This document shows, one piece after another, positions 1 to 8,277 of a stretch of 64,000 nucleotides of DNA (its first letter is position 1; each line of letters opens with the position of its first letter). Source of the DNA: Pandoraea pulmonicola (GTDB taxonomy: Bacteria > Pseudomonadota > Gammaproteobacteria > Burkholderiales > Burkholderiaceae); assembly GCF_000815105.2 (NCBI RefSeq), contig NZ_CP010310.2, positions 496,001 to 560,000 of the forward strand. Direction: 5' to 3'. The notes beneath the pieces are model-generated. The model ran no database searches and was not told where the DNA came from. It saw nothing but the letters and a program-made list of their open reading frames with translations. The translations under genes and the position numbers were made by a program.

Positions 1-666
1 GATACGCCGGGCCACGGCGGGTGGCGTCGATGGGTCGTTTTCGCCCACGAGCACCAGCGTCGGCGCCTCGATTTCGTGCAGCCGCGTTCGTACATCGAAC
101 GCCGCCAGTGCCTCGCAGGCCGCGGCAAAGCCCTCGGGATGCGCGTGTGCGACGAGTGCGCGGATGCGTTCGGCCTGCGCGGGGTGTCGCTGGCGAAAGC
201 CTGCGCTCAGCCAGCGCTCCAGCGTGCCGTTGGCGAGTTCCTTCATGCCTTGCGCGCGGGCCTTGGCGGCGCGCTCGCGGAACAGTTGCGCGTCGGGGGC
301 ATCGTAACCGGCGGTCGTGTCGATCAGCGTCAGGCTGGCGACGCGCTCGGGGGCGTCCAGCGCGAGTTGCTGCGCGACGGCGCCGCCCATCGAGATGCCG
401 GCGAAGTGGGTACTCGGGATTTCCAGCGAACTGAGCAAGGCCGTCGCATCGGCGGCCAACTGGCCGATCGTGTAAGGACCGTGCGGTACGTCGCTCGCGC
501 CGTGTCCACGACTGTCGTACCGCAGAACCCGGAAGTGTGCCGCAAGCTCGGGCACGAGATCGTCCCACACCGTGAGATCCGCACCCAGCGGGTGCGCCAG
601 CGTCAGCCACGGACCGTGGCCATCCACCGCGTAGTGAATCGATACACCGTTGGCACTGACTTTCAT
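1..666 (-). CDS. pcaD: 3-oxoadipate enol-lactonase (partial, C-terminus beyond the window edge)
   Basis: The protein starts MKVSANGVSIHYAVDG and is an alpha/beta hydrolase of the PcaD type, which hydrolyses 3-oxoadipate enol-lactone to 3-oxoadipate in the protocatechuate/catechol beta-ketoadipate pathway (cytoplasmic). I read 222 codons without a stop; the family is about 260 aa, so roughly the last 40 residues are missing. The nucleophile elbow GISMGG puts the catalytic Ser near residue 92, and an acid-residue region GENDPSTPP lies close to the window edge. The ATG at 666 is preceded by GGGAGG at good spacing. The fold is certain. The exact substrate is inferred from overall similarity, and neighbouring pca genes are not visible because they would lie outside the window. 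Confidence 0.85.
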   Translation of the reverse strand, partial: MKVSANGVSIHYAVDGHGPWLTLAHPLGADLTVWDDLVPELAAHFRVLRYDSRGHGASDVPHGPYTIGQLAADATALLSSLEIPSTHFAGISMGGAVAQQLALDAPERVASLTLIDTTAGYDAPDAQLFRERAAKARAQGMKELANGTLERWLSAGFRQRHPAQAERIRALVAHAHPEGFAAACEALAAFDVRTRLHEIEAPTLVLVGENDPSTPPAVARRI

Positions 667-829
667 GGTGCGCGGCCTCCCATCAATCGTGAACGTGTGT
701 CGATGCAGTGGGATGTTTCCGATTATGTCAGGAACCTCGCACTTGTGCAGCGCGTTTCGTCGTAGTGGGGCAACACTTCTCCTCAACCCGCACGACAGCT
801 GAATCCCTCGAATTTCGAGGGGATTTACG
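667..829. other. Intergenic region between pcaD and the IS110 element
   Basis: No gene seen. It should hold the pcaD promoter (minus strand). A near-perfect palindrome with 8-base arms CCCTCGAA/TTCGAGGG around one base lies at 805-821, close to the presumed IS end. Confidence 0.4.
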
Positions 830-852
830 GGGGGGTGCCCCTATGTAATTAG

Positions 853-2058
853 TCAAGCACTAGGGGCGGTTTTCGGTTGATAAAAAGTGCCGTCGCGCAG
901 CATGGCAAAGAGCACGTCGCAGCGCCGGCGAGCCAGCGCGATAAGTGCCTGGTTGTGGCGCTTGCCCTGCTGGATCTTTCGGCTGTAGTAGGCGCGTGAG
1001 ATCGGGTCTCGCAGGGCGGCAAAGGCTGAGAGAAACAAGGCGCGTTTGAGTACCTTGTTGCCACGCCGGGAGGGGTGTTCGCCTCGAATCGAGGAACCAG
1101 AGCGCCGGGTGACCGGCGCGAGACCCGCATACGCGGCCAGATGGGCGGCCGAGGCAAAGGCCTTGTGCGCCACCTCGGTCAGGAGTCGTGCTGCGGTCCT
1201 GAGCCCGACTCCGGGCATGCTACTCAGGACCGGCCAAAGAGGGTTGCTTTGCACCAGGCGCTCGACTTCGGCGGCAATCTCGTCGCGTTGCTTGCGTAGG
1301 GCTGCTAGTTGCTGGGCCAGACGCGGCATGACCAGCGTGGCGGCATGAGTACCAGGCACGACTACGGTTTGTTCGGTAAGCGCCTGCGCGATGTCAGCGG
1401 CCAGGCTCTTGCCAATGCGTGGTGCGAGCTTGATCAGGCGATTCGCCAGCGTTTTTTGGCCCGCGGCCGTCAGTGCTGCAGGCGAGGGGTAGCGCTCAAG
1501 CAGATCAAGCACGGCGGGGTGATCCAGGCGAGGCCCGAGCACGCGCTCGAGCGCGGGATGAATCTGCGTGAGTAAGCCGCGAATGCGGTTGCTGGTTTGA
1601 TTGACTTGGGCGGCCAGATCATCGTCGAAGCCGCACAGCATGGTCAGCTCGGCGAGCGGCTCATCGGCCAGCCGCAGCGAGCGCAGCGTATGCGGCATGG
1701 AGCGCGCGGCTTCGGCGATGACGGCGGCGTCACGTGCATCGGTCTTGGCTTCGCCGGCGTGCAGGTCAGCGATGCGGCGCATGGCCAGGCCGGGTAAGTA
1801 GGCGACGAGTGCACCGGCGTCTTGGGCGACGGCGAGCGGCAGCGCGCCAATGGTGGCGGGCTGATCGACGACGAACAGAAGTCGGCCGTGCACCTTGAGC
1901 TCATTGATGAGGGCTCGCAGCTGTGTCTCATCGTTAGGCAGGGCCTTGTTGTAGAGGCGACGGCCGTTGCGATCGAGGGCCACGGCATGGTGGTGGCCTT
2001 TGCCGACGTCGACGCCGATGAAGACATCGACGGCGTCATGAAGAGGAAAGTTTTGCAT
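853..2058 (-). CDS. IS110-family transposase
   Basis: A 401-aa DEDD transposase that excises and inserts the element by a circular intermediate. The N-terminal RuvC-like DEDD domain shows GVDVGK (Asp17), VVDQPATIGAL (Asp65, in the place where many relatives have Glu) and AKTDARDA (Asp107 and Asp110). The C-terminal Transposase_20 domain shows SMPGVGLRTAARLL and AYAGLAPVTRRSGSSIRG, the serine-containing region of these recombinases. The start at 2058 (MQNFPLHDAV) matches the family N-terminus; an upstream in-frame ATG at 2106 would add 16 residues without family support. The frame is intact, so the element could be active. Confidence 0.93.
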   Translation of the reverse strand: MQNFPLHDAVDVFIGVDVGKGHHHAVALDRNGRRLYNKALPNDETQLRALINELKVHGRLLFVVDQPATIGALPLAVAQDAGALVAYLPGLAMRRIADLHAGEAKTDARDAAVIAEAARSMPHTLRSLRLADEPLAELTMLCGFDDDLAAQVNQTSNRIRGLLTQIHPALERVLGPRLDHPAVLDLLERYPSPAALTAAGQKTLANRLIKLAPRIGKSLAADIAQALTEQTVVVPGTHAATLVMPRLAQQLAALRKQRDEIAAEVERLVQSNPLWPVLSSMPGVGLRTAARLLTEVAHKAFASAAHLAAYAGLAPVTRRSGSSIRGEHPSRRGNKVLKRALFLSAFAALRDPISRAYYSRKIQQGKRHNQALIALARRRCDVLFAMLRDGTFYQPKTAPSA

Positions 2059-2280
2059 TGCAGTTTGCTCAAATGACGAATTGGCCTGCAAAAACCATGG
2101 TGGCAAGTCTCGGCATCCACGTTACGGACGGCATCGGAAAATCCCGAGCCAAACCCCTATTAGCGATCACCAGCCACCCACCAGCCCCGGTGACAACACC
2201 CCCCGGATCATGACTGCGACTGGGGGACTTAATCATGCCGGGCCTGGCTGGCCAAAACCTCAATTATCGAGGTGCGAACA
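2059..2280 (-). ncRNA. Candidate IS110 bridge RNA region in the non-coding left end
   Basis: About 220 non-coding bases lie upstream of the transposase. In IS110-group elements this segment is known to encode a bridge (seeker) RNA that pairs with donor and target DNA. I see potential stems, for example CCCCC at 2200-2204 against GGGGG at 2222-2226, and CTCGG/CCGAG arms around 2113-2152. RNA ends, guide loops and promoter cannot be set by eye. Confidence 0.35.
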
Positions 2281-2351
2281 TAGTAACGGGGGCGAGCGCG
2301 TGTGCGGCATCCTGTGATGGCGGCAGGGTTATCACCGCGCCCACCGCGGAC

Positions 2352-3548
2352 TCAGTTCGCCTTCTGCGTGAAGATCAGTTCGAACTCGTTGCCCGAGGGC
2401 TCGATCTGCTTGACGCGGACCGGCATCCAGTCGAGCGCGGGGGCGAGCCAGATGTCGACGCGGCGCTCGTCGCCCGTCTTGCGCGGCAGTCGCATGAAGT
2501 GACGCGTTTCGACGTAGCCCTGCGGCGTGCGCAGCGTCTCGGCGCCGACATATTGCACCGGCCACACCTCGCTGCTGTCCGTGTCGACCACGGTGAACTC
2601 GTGCGTCACCCCGACCTGGGCGTAGCGCTCCGGATTGCCCCGGGCGTAGCTCGCCAACTGCATCATCATGCTGAAGCGGTCCTGCGCCCCGGGCGCGAGC
2701 GGCATCGACTGGCCCGAGCGCGTGAAGCTGAGCGTGGGGGGGCTGTCGCGGTGGAATGTCGTGACGTATTCCGCCCGGCGCCCGCGCTTTTCCACGTAAC
2801 GTGACGGCGCGATGCCGTTCACGTCGAAGCCGCCTTCGCTGATGAACTCGAACGTGCCGAAGAAGATGATCGGCACCGCCACCCGCAATTGGTAGTGCCC
2901 GTTCTCGTTGACCCAGTGAAGCTCGCCGGTCTGGTTGCGTACGCCGTTCATGAGGGCGTCGTAAGTCAGCGTGGCGGAGGGCGGCGGGGCGAACTTGTCG
3001 CCGTTCGCCGCGGCCGCGGTGAGGGGCGGTCCGGGCGGCGCGGCGGGGGCGCTGGCGTTGCTGGCGGCGTCGGGCGTGTTGCCGTCGCCGGCAACCGTTT
3101 GCGAGGCCGACTGCGGACCGGGCGTGTCGGTGTCGACCGGCGCGGTGATCGTGTCGGGTGGCGCAGGTGGTGGTGGCTCGGGGTGAGGCGGCTTGGCCAC
3201 GGGCTTGCGCACGGGCGCCGGCGGTGCCGGGGGCGGCGGCGCGGGCGGCGCGACCGGCTTGAGCGGAATCAGCGTGATAGGGATTTCCGGGATCGGCGTG
3301 TCGTCGAGCGTCGTGCGGTGACGGTCGACCCACAGCGCGAGCAACACGTGCGCCGCGAACACGGCCACGAGCACGCCCGCCCACAGGCGCCAACCACGGC
3401 GCGCGCCGCGCCGACGCACGGACGGCGTCGGGCCGGCGGGCGGCGAGACGGTGGCGTTGGCGGCGTTGGCGGCGTCGACGGAATCGTTGGGGGCCGGAGG
3501 CACGTTGGGCGCTGCTTGGCGTGAGGGTCGATGGGCAGACGGTGACAC
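2352..3548 (-). CDS. DUF3108 domain protein with TonB-like proline-rich N-terminus
   Basis: A 398-aa protein. After a basic cytoplasmic segment (RRRGARRGW) comes one membrane helix near residues 53-72 (WAGVLVAVFAAHVLLALWV). A long Pro/Ala-rich periplasmic linker follows (about 85-170; PPAPPPPAPPAPVRKP, KPPHPEPPPPAPP), reminiscent of TonB. The C-terminal DUF3108 domain covers about 185-398 (YVEKRGRRAEYVTTF, DIWLAPALDWMPVRVKQ). DUF3108 proteins are periplasmic or envelope proteins of unknown function. The IS element lies just downstream of its stop and has not damaged it. Confidence 0.85.
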   Translation of the reverse strand: MSPSAHRPSRQAAPNVPPAPNDSVDAANAANATVSPPAGPTPSVRRRGARRGWRLWAGVLVAVFAAHVLLALWVDRHRTTLDDTPIPEIPITLIPLKPVAPPAPPPPAPPAPVRKPVAKPPHPEPPPPAPPDTITAPVDTDTPGPQSASQTVAGDGNTPDAASNASAPAAPPGPPLTAAAANGDKFAPPPSATLTYDALMNGVRNQTGELHWVNENGHYQLRVAVPIIFFGTFEFISEGGFDVNGIAPSRYVEKRGRRAEYVTTFHRDSPPTLSFTRSGQSMPLAPGAQDRFSMMMQLASYARGNPERYAQVGVTHEFTVVDTDSSEVWPVQYVGAETLRTPQGYVETRHFMRLPRKTGDERRVDIWLAPALDWMPVRVKQIEPSGNEFELIFTQKAN

Positions 3549-3665
3549 GAAATTCGGGAAACGGGAATGTCAGACCGTCAGGATCGCACATTGCGGCAAC
3601 CCCGGTTCGACAGGCGTCGAACCGTGCCGTTCATGCGCGGGCCGGACGGCTGCCCCGCGCTCGAT

Positions 3666-4553
3666 TCAGGGCGCGGCGCCAGGCGCGTGAGCGTGGCCGA
3701 GGTCGGCCGAGAGGCGCTGGGCGAGCGTGCGCAGTGCGGTGTCGATGGGCCCGCCCCAGCGCGCGTCGAAGCGGCTCTCCGGACCGAGTGCCATGAGCCC
3801 CATGACGAGTTGTCCGGTCGCATCGAACACCGGCATGCAGAACGCATTGACCGACGGCAGCACCGTGCCTTCCACACGTGCCGCCCGATGCGCACGCACG
3901 TCGTCGAGCACCGCATCGTATTCCGCTCGTGTGGCGGGCAGATGATGGCGCGACGCGTGTTGCAGCCCGGCGAGCGCCGCATCGATGAGCGGCGCCGTCT
4001 GACGCGCGGGCAGATAGGCGGCAAAGAGCCGTCCGGCGGCCGATTCGAGTATCGGCATCACGTCGCCCAGGCGCAGCGGTACGCGCAAGGGGAAGGTCGA
4101 ATCGAGCCAGTGGACCACCGTCGGCCCCTGGTTGCCCCACACGCACAGCCCCACGGTCTGGTCGATGGCGTCGCGCAACTGGTTCATGGCGAAGCGCGCG
4201 GCCTTGAAGGCGTCGATGCGCGCGAGATGGGCGAGGCCCATGCGCAGCGTGAACGGACCGAGATCGTAGCGGCCGCTGACCGGGTCCTGCACGATGAGGC
4301 CGAGGCGCTGGAAGCTCACCAGATAGCGATGTGCCTTGGCGGGGTTCATGCCGGCGGCATGCGCGAGATCGCGCAGCATCATCGCGTTCGACGCGCCGGT
4401 GAGCACTTCGATGAGCCGGAAACCGACCTCGATCGATTGAATGCCCGAGCGGGTCTTCTCCTCGTCGGGCGCCTTTTCATCGGTGCTGTCGCTGCTGTCG
4501 TGGTGGTAATCGTTGCCGGCGTCGCCGTGGTCGATGTTCTCGGGCATTGTCAT
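3666..4553 (-). CDS. IclR-family transcriptional regulator
   Basis: A 295-aa regulator. After an acidic, low-complexity N-terminus (about 1-35) comes the winged helix (SIEVGFRLIEVL, MLRDLAHAAGMNPAKAHRYLVSFQRLGLI) and a C-terminal effector-binding domain (VGLCVWGNQGPTVVHWLDS, SAAGRLFAAYLPA). It is divergent from the fumarylacetoacetate-hydrolase-family gene with a 172-base shared intergenic region, so it probably controls that gene. I chose ATG 4553 because upstream in-frame codons give a basic, non-family extension; ATG 4547 is also possible. The effector is unknown; a small aromatic acid or a catabolic intermediate would fit the neighbourhood. Confidence 0.9.
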   Translation of the reverse strand: MTMPENIDHGDAGNDYHHDSSDSTDEKAPDEEKTRSGIQSIEVGFRLIEVLTGASNAMMLRDLAHAAGMNPAKAHRYLVSFQRLGLIVQDPVSGRYDLGPFTLRMGLAHLARIDAFKAARFAMNQLRDAIDQTVGLCVWGNQGPTVVHWLDSTFPLRVPLRLGDVMPILESAAGRLFAAYLPARQTAPLIDAALAGLQHASRHHLPATRAEYDAVLDDVRAHRAARVEGTVLPSVNAFCMPVFDATGQLVMGLMALGPESRFDARWGGPIDTALRTLAQRLSADLGHAHAPGAAP

Positions 4554-4586
4554 GTGTCTCTGTCTTTTCCTCGTCGCGGCGGCGCT

Positions 4587-4603
4587 CATGCATGTCGTGC
4601 ATG
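4587..4603. promoter_or_regulatory. Dyad upstream of the iclR start, possible operator
   Basis: CATGCA-N5-TGCATG is a perfect inverted repeat 34 bases upstream of the regulator start, inside the divergent intergenic region. An IclR-type operator is plausible, but this is inference. Confidence 0.35.
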
Positions 4604-4725
4604 CGCGGCTGCGCCACCGGTGCCGCCCGCGCCCCCGTGGGGACCTGCAGGCGAAGCGCTCAGGTAGAATCGTCGGCTTCACGCGCCATTCTATCGGGCT
4701 TGAGACGGCCCGCAGACTTCATCAC

Positions 4726-5712
4726 ATGAAACTCGCTACCCGCAAGGACGGTACCCGCGACGGCCAACTGATCGTCGTGTCGCGCGACCTGTCGAGCGCC
4801 TGCATCGCCGACGCCGTCGCTCCCACGCTGCAACGCGTGCTCGACGACTGGACGTTCTACGCGCCGCAACTCCAGACGCTCTACAACGAACTCAATCACA
4901 ACCGCGCGCGCAACACCTTCGCGTTCGATCCCGCCGAGTGCATGGCGCCGCTGCCGCGCGCCTACCAGTGGGCCGACGGCTCGGCTTACGTGAACCACGT
5001 GGAACTCGTGCGCCGCGCGCGCGGGGCGGAAATGCCGCCCGAATTCTGGACCGATCCGCTCATGTATCAGGGCGGCAGCGACGACTTCATCGGTCCGACC
5101 GACGACATCGTGTGCGCATCGGAAGACTTCGGCATCGACTTCGAGGCCGAAATCGCCGTGGTGACCTCGGACGTGCCCATGGGCGCGAGCCCGGCGCGTG
5201 CGCTCGAAGGCGTGCGTCTGCTGATGCTGGTCAACGACGTGAGCCTGCGCAACCTGATTCCGGCCGAACTGGCCAAGGGCTTCGGCTTCTTCCAGAGCAA
5301 GCCCGCGAGCAGCTTCTCGCCGGTGGCGGTCACGCCCGACGAACTCGGCGACGCCTGGCGCGACGGCCGCGTGCATCGCCCGCTCACGGTGAAATGGAAC
5401 GACAGGAAGTTCGGCGCGCCCGAATGCGGGGAAGACATGGTCTTCGATTTCGGCCGGCTCGTCGCGCATGTATGCAAGACGCGCAATGCGCGCGCGGGCA
5501 CCATCGTGGGCTCGGGCACGATCTCGAACAAGGATCGCAGCCGCGGCAGCGCCTGCATTGCCGAGAAGCGCATGCTCGAGACGATCGACAAGGGCGCGCC
5601 CGAGACGGCCTTCATGCGCTACGGCGACCGCGTGCGCATCGAGATGTTCGACGCGCAGGGCAAGTCGATCTTCGGTGCCATCGATCAGGCCGTCGCCCCG
5701 CTGGACGAGTGA
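4726..5712 (+). CDS. Fumarylacetoacetate hydrolase family protein
   Basis: A 328-aa protein of the FAH superfamily, which cleaves C-C bonds in fumarylacetoacetate-like diketo acids or hydrates/decarboxylates related acids. It contains the metal-binding core ASEDFGIDFEAEIAVVTSDVPMG and the downstream KGFGFFQSKPASSFSPVAVTPDELG and VGSGTISNKDRSRGSACIAEKR segments typical of the long, FahA-like branch. ATG 4726 begins MKLATRKDGTRDGQL, the usual N-terminus; in-frame codons further upstream overlap the divergent iclR gene. Substrate specificity cannot be read; homogentisate or related aromatic breakdown is the family norm. Confidence 0.9.
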   Translation: MKLATRKDGTRDGQLIVVSRDLSSACIADAVAPTLQRVLDDWTFYAPQLQTLYNELNHNRARNTFAFDPAECMAPLPRAYQWADGSAYVNHVELVRRARGAEMPPEFWTDPLMYQGGSDDFIGPTDDIVCASEDFGIDFEAEIAVVTSDVPMGASPARALEGVRLLMLVNDVSLRNLIPAELAKGFGFFQSKPASSFSPVAVTPDELGDAWRDGRVHRPLTVKWNDRKFGAPECGEDMVFDFGRLVAHVCKTRNARAGTIVGSGTISNKDRSRGSACIAEKRMLETIDKGAPETAFMRYGDRVRIEMFDAQGKSIFGAIDQAVAPLDE

Positions 5713-6037
5713 GCGGCGTGGCGCCGACGTGGCAATGTGTGCCGCTCGCGCTGCGCATGTCGCTCATATCGCCGATGTCGCCGGTGTCGCCGGTGTCGGG
5801 CCGGGCCTCCGAAACTCGCATCGCGCGGGCCTTTGCGGGGCGTGGGTCGACACCGCCATAGGGTGAACCCGGATATGGCGGGCAATTCCGGCTCCGCTAT
5901 TCTTTGTCTCCTTGAGTCGATTCGCACCCCTGACGGGCGTGAGGGCCGGCCCTAACTTTCGCCGGCGCGGCGCGAGGTGTCCGTCCTGGCGCCTGGCGCA
6001 AGAAAAAAATAGCGCGGGCCAGACCAGGAGATTTTTC
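5713..6037. other. Intergenic region upstream of the LivK-like gene
   Basis: No gene seen in 325 bases. It contains a small 9-base tandem repeat (5769-5795) and the ribosome-binding site AGGAG at 6026-6030 of the next gene. No terminator is obvious after the hydrolase gene. Confidence 0.4.
5769..5795. repeat. Three tandem copies of a 9-base unit (TCGCCGRTG)
   Basis: TCGCCGATG is followed by two copies of TCGCCGGTG, and a degenerate unit precedes them. It lies outside any supported gene and may be a slippage tract. Confidence 0.6.
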
Positions 6038-7189
6038 ATGCGAAACCCCGTGCGCACAGCACTGCTGGGTGCGATGTTGCTGGCGTTGGCCGGCGGCGCT
6101 GTCGCTCAGGTCAAGATCGGCGTGAGCATTTCGCTCACCGGCCCTGCCGCTTCGCTCGGCATTCCCGCACGCAATACGGTCACCATGCTGCCGACGGAAG
6201 TCGGCGGCCAGAAGGTCGACTACATCGTGCTCGACGATGCGTCCGACACCACGACCGCCGTTCAGAACACCAAGAAGCTCGTCTCCGAGAACCACGTCGA
6301 CGCCATCATCGGCTCGTCGATCACGCCGAACACGCTGGCGATGCTCGACGTGATCGCGAGCGGCACCACGCCGACGATTTCGCTCGCGTCCTCGGCCCGC
6401 ATCATCGAGCCGGTCGACGCCAAGCGCTACTGGATGTTCAAGACGCCGCAGACCGACGCGCAGATGGCCTCGGCCATTGCCGAGCACGCAAGCCGTCACG
6501 GCGTGAAGACGATGGCGTTCATCGGTCAGGGCGATGCGCTGGGCGAGGCGTTCTATGAAGAAGTCGCCAAGTTCGCGGGCCTGCACAAGATCAAGATGGT
6601 GGCCAACGAACGTTTCGCGCGCACCGACCCGAGTGTGACCGGCCAGATCCTGAAGATCATGGCGACCAATCCGGACGCCGTCGTCGTGGGCGCGGCGGGC
6701 ACGCCGGCCGCCCTGCCGCCGAAGGCGCTCGCCGAGCGCGGCTACAAGGGCCTCGTGTACCACAACCACGGCGTGGGTAATAACGACTTCCTGCGCGTGT
6801 GCGGCAAGGACTGCAACAACACGTATCTGCCGGCCAGCCCGGTGCTCGTGGCGTCGCAACTGCCGAACGATCATCCGGCCAAGGCCGTCGCGCTCGACTA
6901 CATCAAGAAGTACGAAGCCAAGTACGGTGCGGGCACCGTGGCCGCGTTCGGTTCGTACGCCTGGGATGCCGGCATCCTGCTGCAGCGTGCGATCCCCATC
7001 GCACTGAAGACCGCCAAGCCAGGCACGCCGGAATTCCGCAAGGCACTGCGCGATGCGCTCGAGTCGAGCAAGAACGTGCACGTGTCCAACGGCGTGATCA
7101 ACATGAGCCCGACCGATCACCTCGGTCTCGACCAGCGCGCTCGCGTGATGGTCAAGATCGACAACGGCAAGTGGCTGCTCGCACCGTGA
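6038..7189 (+). CDS. LivK-type ABC transporter substrate-binding protein
   Basis: A 383-aa periplasmic binding protein of the Peripla_BP_6 (branched-chain amino acid) family. The signal peptide MRNPVRTALLGAMLLALAGG ends near AVAQ-VKIG, and the mature start VKIGVSISLTGPAASLGIP is characteristic. Other family segments are VDYIVLDDASDTTTAVQNTKKLV, VDAIIGSS and MSPTDHLGLDQRARVMVKI. ATG 6038 has AGGAG seven bases upstream. No livHMGF permease or ATPase genes are adjacent, so it either works with a distant transporter or is a ligand sensor. Members of this subfamily in Burkholderiales often bind aromatic acids; that is inference here. Confidence 0.92.
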   Translation: MRNPVRTALLGAMLLALAGGAVAQVKIGVSISLTGPAASLGIPARNTVTMLPTEVGGQKVDYIVLDDASDTTTAVQNTKKLVSENHVDAIIGSSITPNTLAMLDVIASGTTPTISLASSARIIEPVDAKRYWMFKTPQTDAQMASAIAEHASRHGVKTMAFIGQGDALGEAFYEEVAKFAGLHKIKMVANERFARTDPSVTGQILKIMATNPDAVVVGAAGTPAALPPKALAERGYKGLVYHNHGVGNNDFLRVCGKDCNNTYLPASPVLVASQLPNDHPAKAVALDYIKKYEAKYGAGTVAAFGSYAWDAGILLQRAIPIALKTAKPGTPEFRKALRDALESSKNVHVSNGVINMSPTDHLGLDQRARVMVKIDNGKWLLAP

Positions 7190-7268
7190 GCCTGCGCGCC
7201 GCCGTGATCCCATGGATGTGAGACGGCCCGCGCCGCACGCATCCGCACCCTCGACCGTTTGACCGTGG

Positions 7269-7299
7269 GCGGCGCCGGCCTCGTCCGGCGCCGCTGTTT
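7269..7299 (+). terminator. Strong hairpin after the LivK-like gene
   Basis: Perfect 10-base arms GCGGCGCCGG/CCGGCGCCGC with a 6-base loop, followed by TGTTT. It lies 80 bases after the stop codon. Confidence 0.6.
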
Positions 7300-7304
7300 C
7301 CCAT

Positions 7305-7330
7305 CCCCGCCCGCGCGGGGATATTTTTTT
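7305..7330 (+). terminator. Rho-independent terminator abutting the enoyl-CoA hydratase ribosome-binding site
   Basis: CCCCGC-CCGC-GCGGGG is followed by ATATTTTTTT. The T run ends at 7330 and the ribosome-binding GGAG begins at 7331, thirteen bases before ATG 7344. Any transcript that starts upstream must read through this hairpin, so it may be an attenuator rather than a plain terminator. Confidence 0.75.
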
Positions 7331-7343
7331 GGAGCGGTAAGCC

Positions 7344-8165
7344 ATGTCGCAAGATCCCTATCAACACTATCAGTCGCTGCAATTCAAGCGGCATCCCAAT
7401 GGCGTGCTCGAACTGATCATGGGCGCCGGCGCGAACAAGAGCGGCCTGTCGACGGCGGACCATCGCATGCATCAGGAACTGGCCGATGTGTGGCGCGACA
7501 TCGATCGCGACACCGAAACGCGCGCCGTCGTGATTCGCGGCGAAGGCAAGGGCTTCTCCGGCGGCGGCGACCTGTCGCTCGTGGAGGACATGGCCGACGA
7601 CTTCGCGGTGCGCGCCCGCGTGTGGCGCGAGGCGCGCGACCTCGTCTACAACGTCATCAACTGCAGCAAGCCCATCGTCTCCGCCATGCATGGGCCGGCC
7701 GTCGGCGCCGGGCTCGTCGCGGGCCTGCTCGCGGACATCTCCATCGCGGCGAAGACGGCGCGCATCATCGACGGCCACACGCGTCTGGGCGTGGCGGCGG
7801 GCGACCACGCGGCGATCGTCTGGCCGCTGCTGTGCGGCATGGCCAAGGCGAAGTACTACCTGCTGCTGTGCGAACCGGTGACGGGTGAGGAAGCCGAGCG
7901 CATCGGGCTCGTCTCGCTCACGGTCGACGAGGCCGATTTGCTGCCCAAGGCGTTTGAAGTGGCTGAGAAGCTCGCGCGCGGTTCGACCACGGCCATTCGC
8001 TGGACGAAGTACACGCTCAACAACTGGCTGCGCAGCGCGGGGCCGGCATTCGATGCGTCGCTGGCGCTCGAATTCATGGGTTTTTCGGGGCCCGACGTGC
8101 GCGAGGGCATTGCGTCGTTGCGCGAACGCCGTGCGCCGGACTACAGCGGCGACGCACCCTTCTGA
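7344..8165 (+). CDS. Enoyl-CoA hydratase/isomerase family protein
   Basis: A 273-aa crotonase-fold enzyme that probably hydrates an enoyl-CoA in beta-oxidation or aromatic acid breakdown (cytoplasmic). The first oxyanion-hole segment is [14 protein letters not shown] (about 71-84), and the second is [20 protein letters not shown]. Asp-His at [22 protein letters not shown] lies where the catalytic acids of the fold are found, but the classical Glu-Glu pair is not evident, so another crotonase reaction is possible. GGAG at 7331-7334 precedes the ATG directly after a terminator T run. Confidence 0.88.
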   Translation: MSQDPYQHYQSLQFKRHPNGVLELIMGAGANKSGLSTADHRMHQELADVWRDIDRDTETRAVVIRGEGKGFSGGGDLSLVEDMADDFAVRARVWREARDLVYNVINCSKPIVSAMHGPAVGAGLVAGLLADISIAAKTARIIDGHTRLGVAAGDHAAIVWPLLCGMAKAKYYLLLCEPVTGEEAERIGLVSLTVDEADLLPKAFEVAEKLARGSTTAIRWTKYTLNNWLRSAGPAFDASLALEFMGFSGPDVREGIASLRERRAPDYSGDAPF

Positions 8166-8277
8166 CACACCACGTGCGCACGCTCGGCGTATGATCGGTG
8201 TTCAAGCGCCACAACGTGCGCGTGCAGGCGGGAAATGCCCGCTGGCCGCCCGTTCCCGACCGTGACTGGAGACTGTA

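Larger units (their letters stand above)
825..2280 (-). mobile_element. IS110-family insertion sequence (ends not determined)
   Basis: One transposase gene is flanked by a short 3' end of about 25 bases and a long non-coding 5' end of about 200 bases. This asymmetric layout is typical of IS110-group elements, which lack clear terminal inverted repeats and make no obvious target duplication. The outer limits are therefore approximate. Similar palindromic 17-mers sit at both outer sides (805-821 and 2257-2273); they could be subterminal element sequence or remains of the target. Confidence 0.65.

Noticed and set aside
4554..4682. Extended start for the IclR regulator
   Set aside because: The 43 extra residues are basic, atypical and lie in the divergent promoter region.
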